Below, piece by piece: positions 8,821-18,527 of a stretch of DNA of 64,000 bases. This stretch comes from Affinundibacterium amnicola (GTDB lineage Bacteria > Pseudomonadota > Gammaproteobacteria > Burkholderiales > Burkholderiaceae_D). The position numbers were made by a program, and so were the translations under genes. Location of the stretch: NCBI RefSeq assembly GCF_014284275.1, contig NZ_JACOFU010000003.1:248001-312000 (forward strand). Reading direction: 5' to 3'. Numbering within the stretch: position 1 is the first letter of the stretch; every line of letters starts with the position of its first letter. Below the pieces are notes generated by a model. The model was not told where the DNA came from. It saw only the letters and a list, made by a program, of their open reading frames with translations, and did no database searches.

Positions 8821-9104
8821 AGTTACTCTTGTGGCTAGGATTGGCGGTATTAGTTTATCTGGCCTTACGAAAAAATTTTCGTTCGAATATTCCGCCGGCG
8901 AATCGCCCTAGCGAATCTGCACGACCCAATAGCAATCAATGGGCGGATGAACAGTTCACTTCGAGTACCAACGCAAAGGAGGCTGAAACAATGCTCAGTT
9001 GCGCTCACTGCCAGGTGTATTTCCCTGCCTCAGAAGTGGTGGTGCGAGGCGAACTTAATTATTGCAGTGCTGAGCATGCCGATGCTGCTTCAAAAGCGCC
9101 ATAA
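8817..9104 (+). CDS. PP0621 family small membrane-anchored zinc-ribbon-like protein
   Basis: 95 residues. An N-terminal hydrophobic helix (1-18), a short polar linker, then a C-terminal cysteine cluster (CAHC near residue 62 and CSAEH near 82) that could bind one Zn2+. This matches the PP0621 family of small proteins found beside the pilS/pilR genes. Function unknown. The ATG overlaps the ypjD stop by 4 bp, and pilS follows 35 bp later, which suggests one transcript. Confidence 0.75.
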   Translation: MKLLLWLGLAVLVYLALRKNFRSNIPPANRPSESARPNSNQWADEQFTSSTNAKEAETMLSCAHCQVYFPASEVVVRGELNYCSAEHADAASKAP

Positions 9105-9139
9105 AACCTCATAAATTCTGATAACACGTCAACTGTGCA

Positions 9140-10888
9140 ATGATCAAACACGATACCAAATACGTTGATGTTAACGCGACTTTGTGGCGCTCTTTGCAGA
9201 CGCTCAATATGTCGCGGGTATTGGTCGCACTTGCATTATTACTTTCGCTGAGTTTCAAGTCATTCACTGACTATTGGGTATTTGAACCGACATTTTTACG
9301 CATCATAGCGGCAATTTATTTGCTCGCTTCTTTTGGTTTTGTACTGTTGAAATGGAAATGGCAGCAGCGCTTCTTGTTGCAACTGGTGACGCAGGTTGCG
9401 CTGGATGTTGTAGTGATTTCTATGTTGTATGCAGGTGCTGGTGGTAGTAAAAGTGGCTTGGTGATTTTGTATTTATTCCCTTTAGCGGGACTAGGTATTT
9501 TGGCGCCAATGTTGTTGGCACTGTCTTTTGTCTCAGCGGTTTCTTTATTTCTGTTGTTGGTCAATACCTATCAGGTGCTACAGAACGAAGATAGCAATAT
9601 TATTTCGCAAGCTGGTTTGTATGGTGCCGCCTATTTTGCGGTGGTATATGTTTTAAATCGCCTGGCCAAAAATTTGATTGGACAAGAAGAATTAGCCAAT
9701 CAGCGTGGATTTGAATTAGCTTTGCAGCAAGCGATTAATCGCACCGTCATTGCAGATATGGACGATGGCATTTTGGTGATTGATCAAGATGGCTATTTGT
9801 TTGAATCGAATCCTGCCGCGGAGCGCATGTTAGGGATTGCAACTGCGCGTTATTCGGCTGATCAAAAACGACGATTAAGTCAAATAACTAGTCTTGAGCC
9901 GATAGCTCAGGCCTTAGATAAATGGGCAGATGGTCAGCGCCCGGATACCACAACCTGGCTGCGTAACGAAGGTGCGTCTTTTGTCACGATTCGTCATTTT
10001 GTCGAGACGCGGGCAACACTGCCGAATATCTCATCCGCAGAGGCGCCGCATGAAGCAGCTACCCATTTAAAACTGCGATTTGTACGAATTGATGAGGGAG
10101 ATTTCGATCATCTGGGATTGCGCTTAACGCCTTGCACGATCATTTTTATGCAAAACGTGTCGGAGCTGGAAAATCAGGCACAACAGTTGAAATTAGCATC
10201 GATGGGGCGACTAACCGCAAGCATCGCGCATGAAGTACGGAATCCTTTATCATCGATTTCTTATGCGGCTTCGTTGCTGGGTGAGGATGTGCACAATGAA
10301 GTACAAGCACGTCGTTTGCTGAAAATTGTGGAAGATAACGTGGCGCGACTGAATCAATTGATTGAAGATATTTTGAAATTGTCGCGTAAAGCCCAGATGA
10401 ATCTCGCTCCGATTCTGTTAATGGATGAAGTCAGAAGCATCGTGCAAGAGTTTGTTGAGACACGTGGAATCGCTGAAAATATGATTCATCTCAGTGACTC
10501 TGGACATTTTCATGTGGTATTTGATCCGGGACATTTGCATGAAGTCGTGACAAATTTGCTCTCCAATGCGGTGCGATATGCAAGCGGCAAACCAGGCTGT
10601 ATTCGTCTAATCATTAAAATATCGTCAGGTAGTCGTCGTGAATTGCATATCCAAGATGATGGTCCTGGAATTTCGTCGATCGTCAGGTCACATTTATTTG
10701 AACCATTTTATACAACCTCCAGCAAAGGTACTGGTTTGGGACTGTATATGGCACGCGAATTATGTTTGAATAATCATGCTGTACTCGATTACGAATACAG
10801 AAACGATGATACTCACACCTACGGTATAGAGCCGGGTGGCCGCTTCGTTATTAATTTCTCTTCGAATGAAAATCATGAATCCAAATGA
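9140..10888 (+). CDS. pilS: PilS-type sensor histidine kinase
   Basis: 582 residues. Six membrane helices (about 25-175) with short loops and no large periplasmic domain, as in PilS. Then a PAS domain (about 198-340), a dimerisation/H-box with His364 in SIAHEVRNPLSS, an N-box (LLSNAVRYA), and G boxes DDGPGISS and GTGLGLYMA. PilS senses the membrane pool of pilin and controls PilR, the sigma-54 activator of type IV pilin genes. The stop overlaps the pilR start, so the two are translationally coupled. No pilin gene lies in the window, so the pilus role rests on homology. Confidence 0.88.
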   Translation: MIKHDTKYVDVNATLWRSLQTLNMSRVLVALALLLSLSFKSFTDYWVFEPTFLRIIAAIYLLASFGFVLLKWKWQQRFLLQLVTQVALDVVVISMLYAGAGGSKSGLVILYLFPLAGLGILAPMLLALSFVSAVSLFLLLVNTYQVLQNEDSNIISQAGLYGAAYFAVVYVLNRLAKNLIGQEELANQRGFELALQQAINRTVIADMDDGILVIDQDGYLFESNPAAERMLGIATARYSADQKRRLSQITSLEPIAQALDKWADGQRPDTTTWLRNEGASFVTIRHFVETRATLPNISSAEAPHEAATHLKLRFVRIDEGDFDHLGLRLTPCTIIFMQNVSELENQAQQLKLASMGRLTASIAHEVRNPLSSISYAASLLGEDVHNEVQARRLLKIVEDNVARLNQLIEDILKLSRKAQMNLAPILLMDEVRSIVQEFVETRGIAENMIHLSDSGHFHVVFDPGHLHEVVTNLLSNAVRYASGKPGCIRLIIKISSGSRRELHIQDDGPGISSIVRSHLFEPFYTTSSKGTGLGLYMARELCLNNHAVLDYEYRNDDTHTYGIEPGGRFVINFSSNENHESK

Positions 10889-12362
10889 GTTGACGAACAC
10901 AGCACGCATTCTGGTGATTGATGATGAAGCCCATTTGCGCGAACTATTAGAAATCACACTAATTAAGATGGGCTTAGATGTCGATACGGCAGAGACATTG
11001 GAGGTTGCCCGACGACTGTTAGGCAAACACGAATACTCTCTGGTGTTGACGGACATGCGTCTGCCTGATGGCACCGGTTTGGAAATGGTGGAAGAAGTTA
11101 GTGCTAACTATAAGTCGACACCGATTGCCGTGATCACGGCGTTTGGCAGCACTGATAATGCGGTTATTGCATTAAAGGCCGGGGCTTTTGATTATGTTTC
11201 CAAACCAGTTGCTTTGGACCAGTTGCGAAAATTAGTTCGATCTGCTTTACAAATGCAGGAAGTGAAACCTGCTGAAGAAGTCGCTATTGTTGCGGCAAAG
11301 CCCTCAAGCCCGTCCTTCTTAATTGGACAATCGCCAGGCATACAGCATGTGCGTTCGCAAATTAGTCGACTTGCTCGCAGTATGGCGCCAGTGATTATTA
11401 CTGGAGAATCTGGTAGTGGTAAAGAATTGGCAGCACGTGAGATTCATCGAAATAGCGCGCGAGCAGATAAGCCCTTTATTGCGGTCAATTGCGGCGCGAT
11501 TCCAGAAAATTTGATGGAGGCGGAATTCTTCGGCTATCGCAAAGGTGCGTTTACTGGAGCGAATGAAGATCGCGATGGATTTTTCCAGGCGGCCAATGGC
11601 GGCACCCTGATGTTAGATGAAGTTGCCGATTTGCCCTTGGCAATGCAAGTCAAGTTGTTGCGAGCGATTCAGGAGCGTCGCGTGAGAAAACTTGGCGCAA
11701 CGGCGGAAGAAGCCGTTGATGTGCGGATTCTAAGTGCGACGCATCAAAATCTTGAGGCCTGCGTCACGGCAGGGAAGTTTCGGCAGGATTTGTATTATCG
11801 CTTAAATGTGATTGAGCTGATGTTGCCACCACTTCGTCAACGTTTAAGCGATGTGAATGAGCTGGCGACTGGCATACTGTTGAAATTGGCTACGCCAGGA
11901 TACCCCATCAGTTTAAATCAAGCGGCATTAACGGCCTTGCTGTCCTATGATTTTCCGGGCAATGTCCGTGAGCTAGAAAATATTCTGGAGCGAGCTGCCG
12001 CATTTGCCAATGACGGCTGTATCGATGTGATTGATCTTGGATTGCGTTCGAGCTTCCGTGCTGCGACGCCAACGGAAGTGCAAGCTGCACCAGCTTCAGT
12101 TTTACCATTTTCAGATCAGAGTCCAGTTGCAGAAACTGTGCAAGATGACACTAAAATTCAACATCTATCGGTATTTACTAAGCCTGATTTGCCATGTGTA
12201 CTGCCAGAATATTTAGAGACAATTGAGCGAGAAGTGATACGTGCCGCCTTATTAAAGACACGTAATAATCGCACGCAGGCGGCTGAATTATTAGGTGTCA
12301 GCTTCCGACAACTGCGTTACTCGATACAGAAGTTAAAGATCCATGATACTGAAGCGGATTAA
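10875..12362 (+). CDS. pilR: PilR-type sigma-54-dependent response regulator
   Basis: 495 residues from the ATG at 10875 (ATG at 10866 is an alternative). Receiver domain 10-125 with acidic pair DD and phospho-acceptor Asp60 (VLTDMRLPDG). AAA+ domain about 147-375 with Walker A GESGSGKE (177-184) and the sigma-54 contact loop GAFTGA (224-229), then a Fis-type helix-turn-helix at the C-terminus (NRTQAAELLGVSFRQLRYSI). It activates sigma-54 promoters such as that of the major pilin. It overlaps pilS by 14 bp and ampD by 20 bp. Confidence 0.9.
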   Translation: MNPNELTNTARILVIDDEAHLRELLEITLIKMGLDVDTAETLEVARRLLGKHEYSLVLTDMRLPDGTGLEMVEEVSANYKSTPIAVITAFGSTDNAVIALKAGAFDYVSKPVALDQLRKLVRSALQMQEVKPAEEVAIVAAKPSSPSFLIGQSPGIQHVRSQISRLARSMAPVIITGESGSGKELAAREIHRNSARADKPFIAVNCGAIPENLMEAEFFGYRKGAFTGANEDRDGFFQAANGGTLMLDEVADLPLAMQVKLLRAIQERRVRKLGATAEEAVDVRILSATHQNLEACVTAGKFRQDLYYRLNVIELMLPPLRQRLSDVNELATGILLKLATPGYPISLNQAALTALLSYDFPGNVRELENILERAAAFANDGCIDVIDLGLRSSFRAATPTEVQAAPASVLPFSDQSPVAETVQDDTKIQHLSVFTKPDLPCVLPEYLETIEREVIRAALLKTRNNRTQAAELLGVSFRQLRYSIQKLKIHDTEAD

Positions 12363-12951
12363 TCCTTTTCAAGGCGAGATACCAGCTGCTAGCGATTGGC
12401 AGATGGATGCACAAGGGTGGTGCCAGCAGGCACAGATTTTGGTGTCGCCCAATTTCGGACCACGTCCTGAAAGTGCCAAGATTGATTTGCTAGTGATTCA
12501 TAATATCAGCTTGCCGCTGGCAGAATTTGGCGGGAATTATGTGCTCGATTTGTTTCAAAATCAGCTTGATTGCGATGCGCATCCGAGTTTTTCTGATTTG
12601 CGTGGCTTGCAGGTTTCTAGTCATTTTTTGATCCGGCGTGATGGACAATTATTTCAATTCGTGTCGGGCTTGGCGCGCGCCTGGCATGCCGGTATATCGA
12701 GTTTTCATGGGCAAGATGGGTGCAACGATTACTCAATTGGTATTGAGTTGGAGGGGTGTGACACCAGTCCGTTTAGCGATGCGCAATATCACAGTCTCGA
12801 ACAATTGACGCATTGCTTGCTGCGACATTTTCCTATTCAATACATTGCGGGCCATCAAGATATTGCACCTGGTCGGAAAACCGATCCGGGGCCGTTCTTT
12901 GAATGGGTTAGATATCAGCAGAGCTTGTCCGGATGGGCTGTAGAGCACTAG
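12343..12951 (+). CDS. ampD: 1,6-anhydro-N-acetylmuramyl-L-alanine amidase AmpD
   Basis: A 202-residue cytoplasmic zinc amidase of peptidoglycan recycling that splits the stem peptide from anhydro-muropeptides. Zinc ligands typical of AmpD are visible: His in DLLVIHNISLPL, His in AWHAGIS, and Asp in GRKTDPGPFF near the end, with catalytic residues in GHQDIAPGRK. The central SSHFLIRRDGQLFQFV and SIGIELEG strands fit the fold. Length is normal. The start lies inside the 3' end of pilR (20-bp overlap). In many bacteria AmpD loss derepresses chromosomal AmpC; no ampC/ampR is seen here. Confidence 0.94.
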   Translation: MILKRINPFQGEIPAASDWQMDAQGWCQQAQILVSPNFGPRPESAKIDLLVIHNISLPLAEFGGNYVLDLFQNQLDCDAHPSFSDLRGLQVSSHFLIRRDGQLFQFVSGLARAWHAGISSFHGQDGCNDYSIGIELEGCDTSPFSDAQYHSLEQLTHCLLRHFPIQYIAGHQDIAPGRKTDPGPFFEWVRYQQSLSGWAVEH

Positions 12952-13373
12952 TTTTTTCTAGGTTTTTTCTTGCTTCCGTACTAAAGCGGGACGCCAATTC
13001 AATCTGCATGCATCTTCTCAGTTGCTTCTATGAGTCTCCCTTCGCTAGAATCGCGAACCCATTTCTAGGGCTAACTACTTGTGCCCACATAAAGTGGCGG
13101 CGCAAAATAGAAAAATCATGAGCCACTGAAAACAATTGTGGTTTTTTTGTGATTTTTTCTTGTCGCATTTAGACATCTAGATGTGCGCTGCTCACCTCGC
13201 TTGATTGAGATTCTCTCTTCTCTTGCACAAGATTTCAGCATTCGATGTTAGTGATCACTCACGTCGTAGTCCGCATAATTTTGTGGGTTTTTCAATGTCA
13301 AACAGAAGCAGGTACTTTGCTTGAAATATATCGGGTGATTGTGAAAAAAAGCGGTTGCGCTCTTGCGACTGAG
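12952..13373. other. Intergenic region, no gene seen
   Basis: Part of a 776-bp gap between ampD and nrdA. It contains a 12-bp perfect palindrome ACATCTAGATGT at 13173-13184 and several T-rich runs, but no convincing ORF or RNA gene. Confidence 0.5.
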
Positions 13374-13389
13374 ACACTAGAATTAGTGC
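13374..13389. promoter_or_regulatory. NrdR box 1 upstream of nrdA
   Basis: ACACTAGAATTAGTGC, a 16-bp near-palindrome matching the NrdR operator pattern ACAC(T/A)A-N4-TAGTGT. NrdR represses ribonucleotide reductase genes when (d)ATP is plentiful. Paired with box 2, starting 30 bp downstream, an integral three helical turns. Confidence 0.85.
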
Positions 13390-13403
13390 AAATAAAAATA
13401 AAC

Positions 13404-13419
13404 GCACTAGATCTAGTGT
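13404..13419. promoter_or_regulatory. NrdR box 2 upstream of nrdA
   Basis: GCACTAGATCTAGTGT, the second 16-bp box, almost the mirror image of box 1, with a perfect ACTAGATCTAGT core. The box pair lies about 310 bp upstream of the nrdA ATG, leaving a long untranslated leader or a further promoter between them. Confidence 0.85.
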
Positions 13420-13727
13420 TTTTTGGAATGTTTCCCAAAATTATTTTTTTAAGCTGTCTTGATTGAATTGAGTCGAAATTTAGCCAGTATTGGTTTCGAT
13501 TACAAGAACGCTCTTCATCAACCACATTCGTTTTTTCGTAAGCTCAGGCGGATGGATTGAGGGGGAAATTCAAGACATGTATGAGCCAATTTGAATTGAG
13601 GTCGATCATCTGTTGACCTCTTGCAGCACAGCATTTTAGTAGATCTCGCAGTACATAAGCAGATATTCACTTTAGTTAGTCTGACCTCAAATTTAATACT
13701 TAATAAGACCCTGAACCTGGAGGCGAA

Positions 13728-16658
13728 ATGCACTCTTCACTAGAAATATCACCATCCCAATCATTTGATGCAGCAGCTGCACAAGCAAGTTTAGAAATGC
13801 GCTCGTCCGCACCAACTGCCAGTTTTAGCGACTATCGGATTATTCGTCGTAATGGCGCTGTCGTTGGTTTTGAACCATCCAAAATTGCGATCGCAGTAAC
13901 CAAAGCATTTTTGGCTGTGAACGGTGGGCAAGGTGCCGCATCTGCAAGAATCCGTGAGTTGGTGGAACAGTTGACTTCAACTGTAGTGAATGCATTGATG
14001 CGTCGTCAGCCAAATGGTGGCACCTTTCATATCGAAGATATTCAAGATCAGGTTGAACTAGCCTTGATGCGTTCCGGTGAACATGATGTCGCGCGTGCTT
14101 ATGTTTTGTATCGCGCCAAACGCATGGAAGAGCGTCGTCAACAATTGGAAGCGCAAGCGGCAGGTAAACCAAGCGCTGCAGTGCCACAAATTCATGTGAT
14201 CGTCGATGGTCGTCCGCAAGTTTTGGAAATCGGACAAGTGCGCGCTTTAATCAGAGCCGCTTGCGTGGGTTTAGAAAAGTTAGTGGATGCAGAAGCGATT
14301 CTGATCGAAACTTTGAAGAATTTGTATGATGGTGTGCCGGTCGAAGAATTGCATAAGTCTGCTATTTTGGCGGCTCGTGCGATGATGGAAAAAGAGCCTG
14401 CCTACAGTCAAGTGACAGCGCGTTTGCTGCTGCATACAGTACGTAAAGAAGTATTCGGTAAAGAAGTCGCGCAAAAAGATGCTGCTGAAGAATACCTTGA
14501 GTATTTCCCTAAATTTATCAAAAAAGGTATCGAAGCTGGTTTATTAGATGCCAAGTTGGGTCAGTTTGATTTGAAGAAAATGGCCAACGCGCTGGTAGCC
14601 GACCGTGATTTGCAATTTGGTTACATCGGTTTGCAAACTTTGTACGACCGTTATTTCTTGCACATTCGCGATATCCGTATCGAAATGCCACAGGCTTTCT
14701 ATATGCGCGTGGCGATGGGCTTGGCTTTGAATGAAATTGATCGCGAAGCGCGCGCTGTTGAATTTTATAATTTGTTGTCCTCATTTGATTTCATGAGTTC
14801 TACGCCGACACTATTTAATAGTGGTACGCAGCGCTCACAATTGTCTTCATGCTATTTGACGACAGTCGCAGATGATCTCGATGGTATTTACGAGGCGATC
14901 AAAGAAAATGCCTTGCTAGCGAAATACGCAGGCGGCTTAGGTAATGACTGGACACCAGTGCGTTCTTTGGGTGCGCATATCAAAGGCACGAATGGTAAAT
15001 CACAAGGTGTGGTGCCATTCTTGAAAGTCGTCAACGATACTGCGGTTGCGGTGAATCAAGGTGGTAAACGTAAAGGCGCAGTTTGTGCTTACCTTGAAAC
15101 TTGGCATATGGACGTAGAAGAATTCTTGGAGTTGCGTAAAAACACCGGTGATGATCGTCGCCGTACGCATGACATGAATACCTCGAACTGGATTCCAGAC
15201 TTGTTCATGAAGCGCGTGATGGAAAAGGGTGACTGGACTTTGTTCTCACCATCTGACGTACCTGATTTGCACGACAAGTTCGGTAAATCTTTTGAAGAAG
15301 CCTACACCGCCTATGAAGCGAAAGCAGCTAGCGGTGAAATTAAGTTGTCGAAGAAAATCGCCGCTTTAGATTTATGGCGCAAGATGTTGTCGATGCTGTT
15401 CGAAACAGGTCATCCATGGATTACCTTCAAAGATCCTTGCAATATTCGTTCGCCACAACAACACGTCGGCGTGGTGCACAGCTCTAATTTGTGTACAGAA
15501 ATCACTTTGAATACCAATGACAGCGAAATCGCGGTGTGTAATTTGGGTTCTGTGAATATGCCTGCGCATTTGAAAGACGGCAAACTGGATCATGAAAAAC
15601 TCAAGCGCACCATCACAACCGCGATGCGCATGCTCGATAACGTGATTGATATTAACTACTATGCGGTGAAAAAAGCACGTGATTCGAATTTGCGCCACCG
15701 TCCGGTTGGCTTGGGGATCATGGGCTTCCAGGATTGCTTGCACATGATGCGCATTCCTTACGCCACCATGGATGCTGTGCAATTTGCTGATACTTCGATG
15801 GAAGCGGTGTGTTACTACGCTTATTTGGCATCAAGTGAATTGGCTAAAGAGCGTGGTCGTTACAGTTCTTATACTGGTTCATTGTGGGATCGTGGCATCT
15901 TGCCGCAAGATTCTGTGAAATTGTTGGCAGAAGAGCGCGGTGGTTATCTGGAAGTGGATAGCTCTGAAACTTTGGATTGGTCTATCGTGCGTGAGCATAT
16001 TAAGCAATACGGTATGCGTAATTCAAACTGCGTAGCGATTGCGCCGACCGCGACAATCTCGAACATTATTGGTGTGTCTGCTTGTATCGAGCCAACTTAC
16101 CAAAATCTGTACGTGAAATCGAACTTGTCTGGTGAGTTCACCGAGATTAATGAACACTTAGTACGTGATTTGAAAGATTACGGCTTGTGGGACGACGTGA
16201 TGATCTCTGATTTGAAATACTTTGACGGTAGCTTAGCGAAGATAGATCGTATTCCGGAAGATCTGCGTGAATTGTATTCAACTGCATTTGAAGTTAGCCC
16301 GACTTGGTTGGTCGAAGCCGCTTCCCGTCGTCAGAAGTGGATAGATCAGGCGCAATCACTGAATATTTATATGGCTGGTGCATCAGGCAAGAAATTGGAT
16401 GAGACCTATAAATTGGCTTGGTTGCGTGGCCTGAAGACGACTTATTATTTGCGTACGATCGGTGCAACGCATACCGAGAAATCGACTAGTAAAACTGGTG
16501 CATTGAATGCGGTAGCGGTTGACGGCGGTAACGGCGGCTACACGGCTAGCGCGGAAGTTGCGGCAGCGTCAGCGGCACAAGCCGATGAAGCAGATGGCGC
16601 AGCATGCTATTTGCGTCCAGGTGATCAAGGTTTTGAAGAGTGCGAAGCCTGCCAATAA
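13728..16658 (+). CDS. nrdA: Class Ia ribonucleoside-diphosphate reductase, alpha subunit
   Basis: A 976-residue catalytic subunit reducing NDPs to dNDPs. It has two tandem N-terminal ATP-cone domains (about 35-135 and 150-245), an arrangement known from Pseudomonas-type NrdA, where the first cone gives dATP inhibition. The barrel follows, with the substrate-binding Cys/Asn/Glu cluster in SSNLCTEITLN, the partner cysteine in TQRSQLSSCYL, and the PTATISNI loop. The C-terminal tail ends CEACQ, the CxxC pair re-reduced by thioredoxin or glutaredoxin. An upstream CTGGAGGCGAA is a strong ribosome-binding site. Controlled by the two NrdR boxes; nrdB follows 154 bp later. Confidence 0.96.
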   Translation: MHSSLEISPSQSFDAAAAQASLEMRSSAPTASFSDYRIIRRNGAVVGFEPSKIAIAVTKAFLAVNGGQGAASARIRELVEQLTSTVVNALMRRQPNGGTFHIEDIQDQVELALMRSGEHDVARAYVLYRAKRMEERRQQLEAQAAGKPSAAVPQIHVIVDGRPQVLEIGQVRALIRAACVGLEKLVDAEAILIETLKNLYDGVPVEELHKSAILAARAMMEKEPAYSQVTARLLLHTVRKEVFGKEVAQKDAAEEYLEYFPKFIKKGIEAGLLDAKLGQFDLKKMANALVADRDLQFGYIGLQTLYDRYFLHIRDIRIEMPQAFYMRVAMGLALNEIDREARAVEFYNLLSSFDFMSSTPTLFNSGTQRSQLSSCYLTTVADDLDGIYEAIKENALLAKYAGGLGNDWTPVRSLGAHIKGTNGKSQGVVPFLKVVNDTAVAVNQGGKRKGAVCAYLETWHMDVEEFLELRKNTGDDRRRTHDMNTSNWIPDLFMKRVMEKGDWTLFSPSDVPDLHDKFGKSFEEAYTAYEAKAASGEIKLSKKIAALDLWRKMLSMLFETGHPWITFKDPCNIRSPQQHVGVVHSSNLCTEITLNTNDSEIAVCNLGSVNMPAHLKDGKLDHEKLKRTITTAMRMLDNVIDINYYAVKKARDSNLRHRPVGLGIMGFQDCLHMMRIPYATMDAVQFADTSMEAVCYYAYLASSELAKERGRYSSYTGSLWDRGILPQDSVKLLAEERGGYLEVDSSETLDWSIVREHIKQYGMRNSNCVAIAPTATISNIIGVSACIEPTYQNLYVKSNLSGEFTEINEHLVRDLKDYGLWDDVMISDLKYFDGSLAKIDRIPEDLRELYSTAFEVSPTWLVEAASRRQKWIDQAQSLNIYMAGASGKKLDETYKLAWLRGLKTTYYLRTIGATHTEKSTSKTGALNAVAVDGGNGGYTASAEVAAASAAQADEADGAACYLRPGDQGFEECEACQ

Positions 16659-16812
16659 ATGCGTTGTTTGGTCTCTGTGCATGTATTGTGCAGAGGCCAC
16701 ATCGATAGCATTGACAAGATTTAACCATGTCTTGGCGCTAAGCGATTGAACGCTGAAAATGCTTACACGATGAAGCGCCAAATCATCAACAGTACATCGT
16801 AAGGAAAATCAC

Positions 16813-18009
16813 ATGCTTTCATGGGATGATGAAGTAGCTCCAGCGGCACCGGCGCCACGCTCGGCCGCACAACCAGGTGCACAAGCACCAACGGCATTTG
16901 ATCAATATCAAACGCGCTTGCAAACACAAGATGTCGCGTTGAATCCCGCTTTGGTGACTAAGCCAGAAGCGGTCACGCCTGAAGAACTCGGTCGTCGCGT
17001 GAATGCCGCTGATAAGCGCATCATCAATGGCCAGACCGATGTGAATCAATTAGTTCCGTTTAAATATAAATGGGCTTGGGATAAATATTTGGCGGGTTGT
17101 GCGAATCATTGGATGCCGCAAGAAATCAATATGCAGCGCGATATCGAGCTGTGGAAAAATCCAAATGGCTTGACTGAAGATGAGCGTCGTTTAGTCAAAC
17201 GTAACCTCGGATTTTTTGTCACTGCTGATTCTTTGGCTGCAAATAATATTGTGCTCGGCACCTATCGTCACATCACAGCACCGGAATGCCGTCAATATTT
17301 ATTGCGTCAGGCGTTTGAAGAAGCGATTCATACGCATGCATACCAGTACATCGTTGAATCACTCGGTTTAGATGAAGCGGAAATTTTTAATGCTTATAAT
17401 GAAGTCGAATCAATTCGCGATAAAGATCAATTTCTGATTCCATTTATTGATGCACTGACTAACCCAGAATTCAAGACAGGCACTACGGAAACAGATCAAA
17501 CGCTATTGCGCTCGCTGATCGTTTTTGCGTGTTTGATGGAAGGACTTTTCTTCTACGTTGGCTTCACACAAATCCTTGCGCTTGGTCGTCAGAATAAAAT
17601 GATGGGTGCCGCTGAACAATACCAGTACATCTTGCGTGATGAATCGATGCACTGTAATTTCGGAATCGATTTGATCAACACCATCAAAATGGAAAATCCA
17701 CATTTGTGGACCGCAGAATTTCGCGAGGAAATTAAAGCGTTGTTTTTACGTGCGGTAGAGTTGGAATATCGTTACGCAGAGGATACAATGCCGCGAGGAG
17801 TACTAGGCTTGAATGCGCCAATGTTTAAAGGCTATTTACGATTCATCGCAAATCGTCGCGCGCAACAAATCGGTCTCGATGTTTTGTTCCCACAAGAAGA
17901 AAATCCTTTTCCGTGGATGAGCGAAATGATCGATCTGAAAAAAGAGCGTAACTTCTTTGAGACCCGTGTCATCGAATATCAAACAGGTGGTGCACTCAAT
18001 TGGGAATAA
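16813..18009 (+). CDS. nrdB: Class Ia ribonucleoside-diphosphate reductase, beta subunit
   Basis: A 398-residue ferritin-like subunit that carries the di-iron tyrosyl radical. Helical iron-binding motifs are visible ([17 protein letters not shown] with the Glu and His ligands and a radical-type Tyr, EGLFFYVGF, and [14 protein letters not shown] with Glu and His). A Pro/Ala-rich extension of about 25 residues precedes the fold. AAGGAAAATC gives a good ribosome-binding site. Transcribed with nrdA; a terminator lies 145 bp downstream. Confidence 0.96.
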   Translation: MLSWDDEVAPAAPAPRSAAQPGAQAPTAFDQYQTRLQTQDVALNPALVTKPEAVTPEELGRRVNAADKRIINGQTDVNQLVPFKYKWAWDKYLAGCANHWMPQEINMQRDIELWKNPNGLTEDERRLVKRNLGFFVTADSLAANNIVLGTYRHITAPECRQYLLRQAFEEAIHTHAYQYIVESLGLDEAEIFNAYNEVESIRDKDQFLIPFIDALTNPEFKTGTTETDQTLLRSLIVFACLMEGLFFYVGFTQILALGRQNKMMGAAEQYQYILRDESMHCNFGIDLINTIKMENPHLWTAEFREEIKALFLRAVELEYRYAEDTMPRGVLGLNAPMFKGYLRFIANRRAQQIGLDVLFPQEENPFPWMSEMIDLKKERNFFETRVIEYQTGGALNWE

Positions 18010-18154
18010 ATAAGTGGGAATAATTTTTTGTAGTCGAAAGTGTTCAAGACAAGAAATCGTAAAGACAGTAAAATGCGACCAAAGTAATTGAACAAGAAAG
18101 GCTTCACAAAACTGAATGAACTTTTTAGACTCATTCGATGTGGTAAATAAAAAT

Positions 18155-18186
18155 AGCGCGACCCCGGCGAGGCTGGGTGTTGCGCT
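18155..18186 (+). terminator. Probable terminator of nrdAB
   Basis: Hairpin with AGCGC and ACCC on the left, pairing with GGGT and GCGCT on the right, followed by TTTGTGTTT. Located 145 bp after the nrdB stop. Confidence 0.6.
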
Positions 18187-18527
18187 TTTGTGTTTGGAAA
18201 TTCATCTGGGTGATTTTCAAACTAATTATCATGTGAAGGCTGATGTAAGAATTACATAGTAGAGAATTCCGACGCTAGTTTTTACAAGTAGCGTTTTGGC
18301 TGTTGTCATCAATCGTTAAGGTCTGCCTGTTATTAAGAATAAAAAGGGGCAAACGACAAAGCCATATGACCATCTTATTTACCTGCAGGAGTTGATAAGA
18401 GGTCGGTGCCGAATTCATTAGCGCAACCAGAAGTCATGTTTGTGCCGATGAATAATCCGCTTACCAGAAAGCGAGCGGATTTTAACTTTAATCTGATTTT
18501 TTCCGACTAACGTGAAGGAGAAACAAA
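18187..18527. other. Leader region of the histone-like gene with an internal hairpin
   Basis: 341 bp without a coding sequence between the nrdAB terminator and the Ala/Lys/Pro gene. AATCCGCT (18454-18461) and AGCGGATT (18474-18481) form a perfect 8-bp stem followed by TTAACTTT. It could be a terminator of an unseen short transcript or a structure in the leader of the next gene. Confidence 0.4.

Noticed and set aside
10836-10874. Upstream start for pilR at 10836
   Set aside because: It would overlap pilS by 53 bp with no ribosome-binding site and adds residues not typical of receiver domains.
13173-13184. ACATCTAGATGT as a third NrdR box
   Set aside because: It shares only the CTAG centre, lacks the ACAC/GTGT ends, and lies about 200 bp from the true pair.
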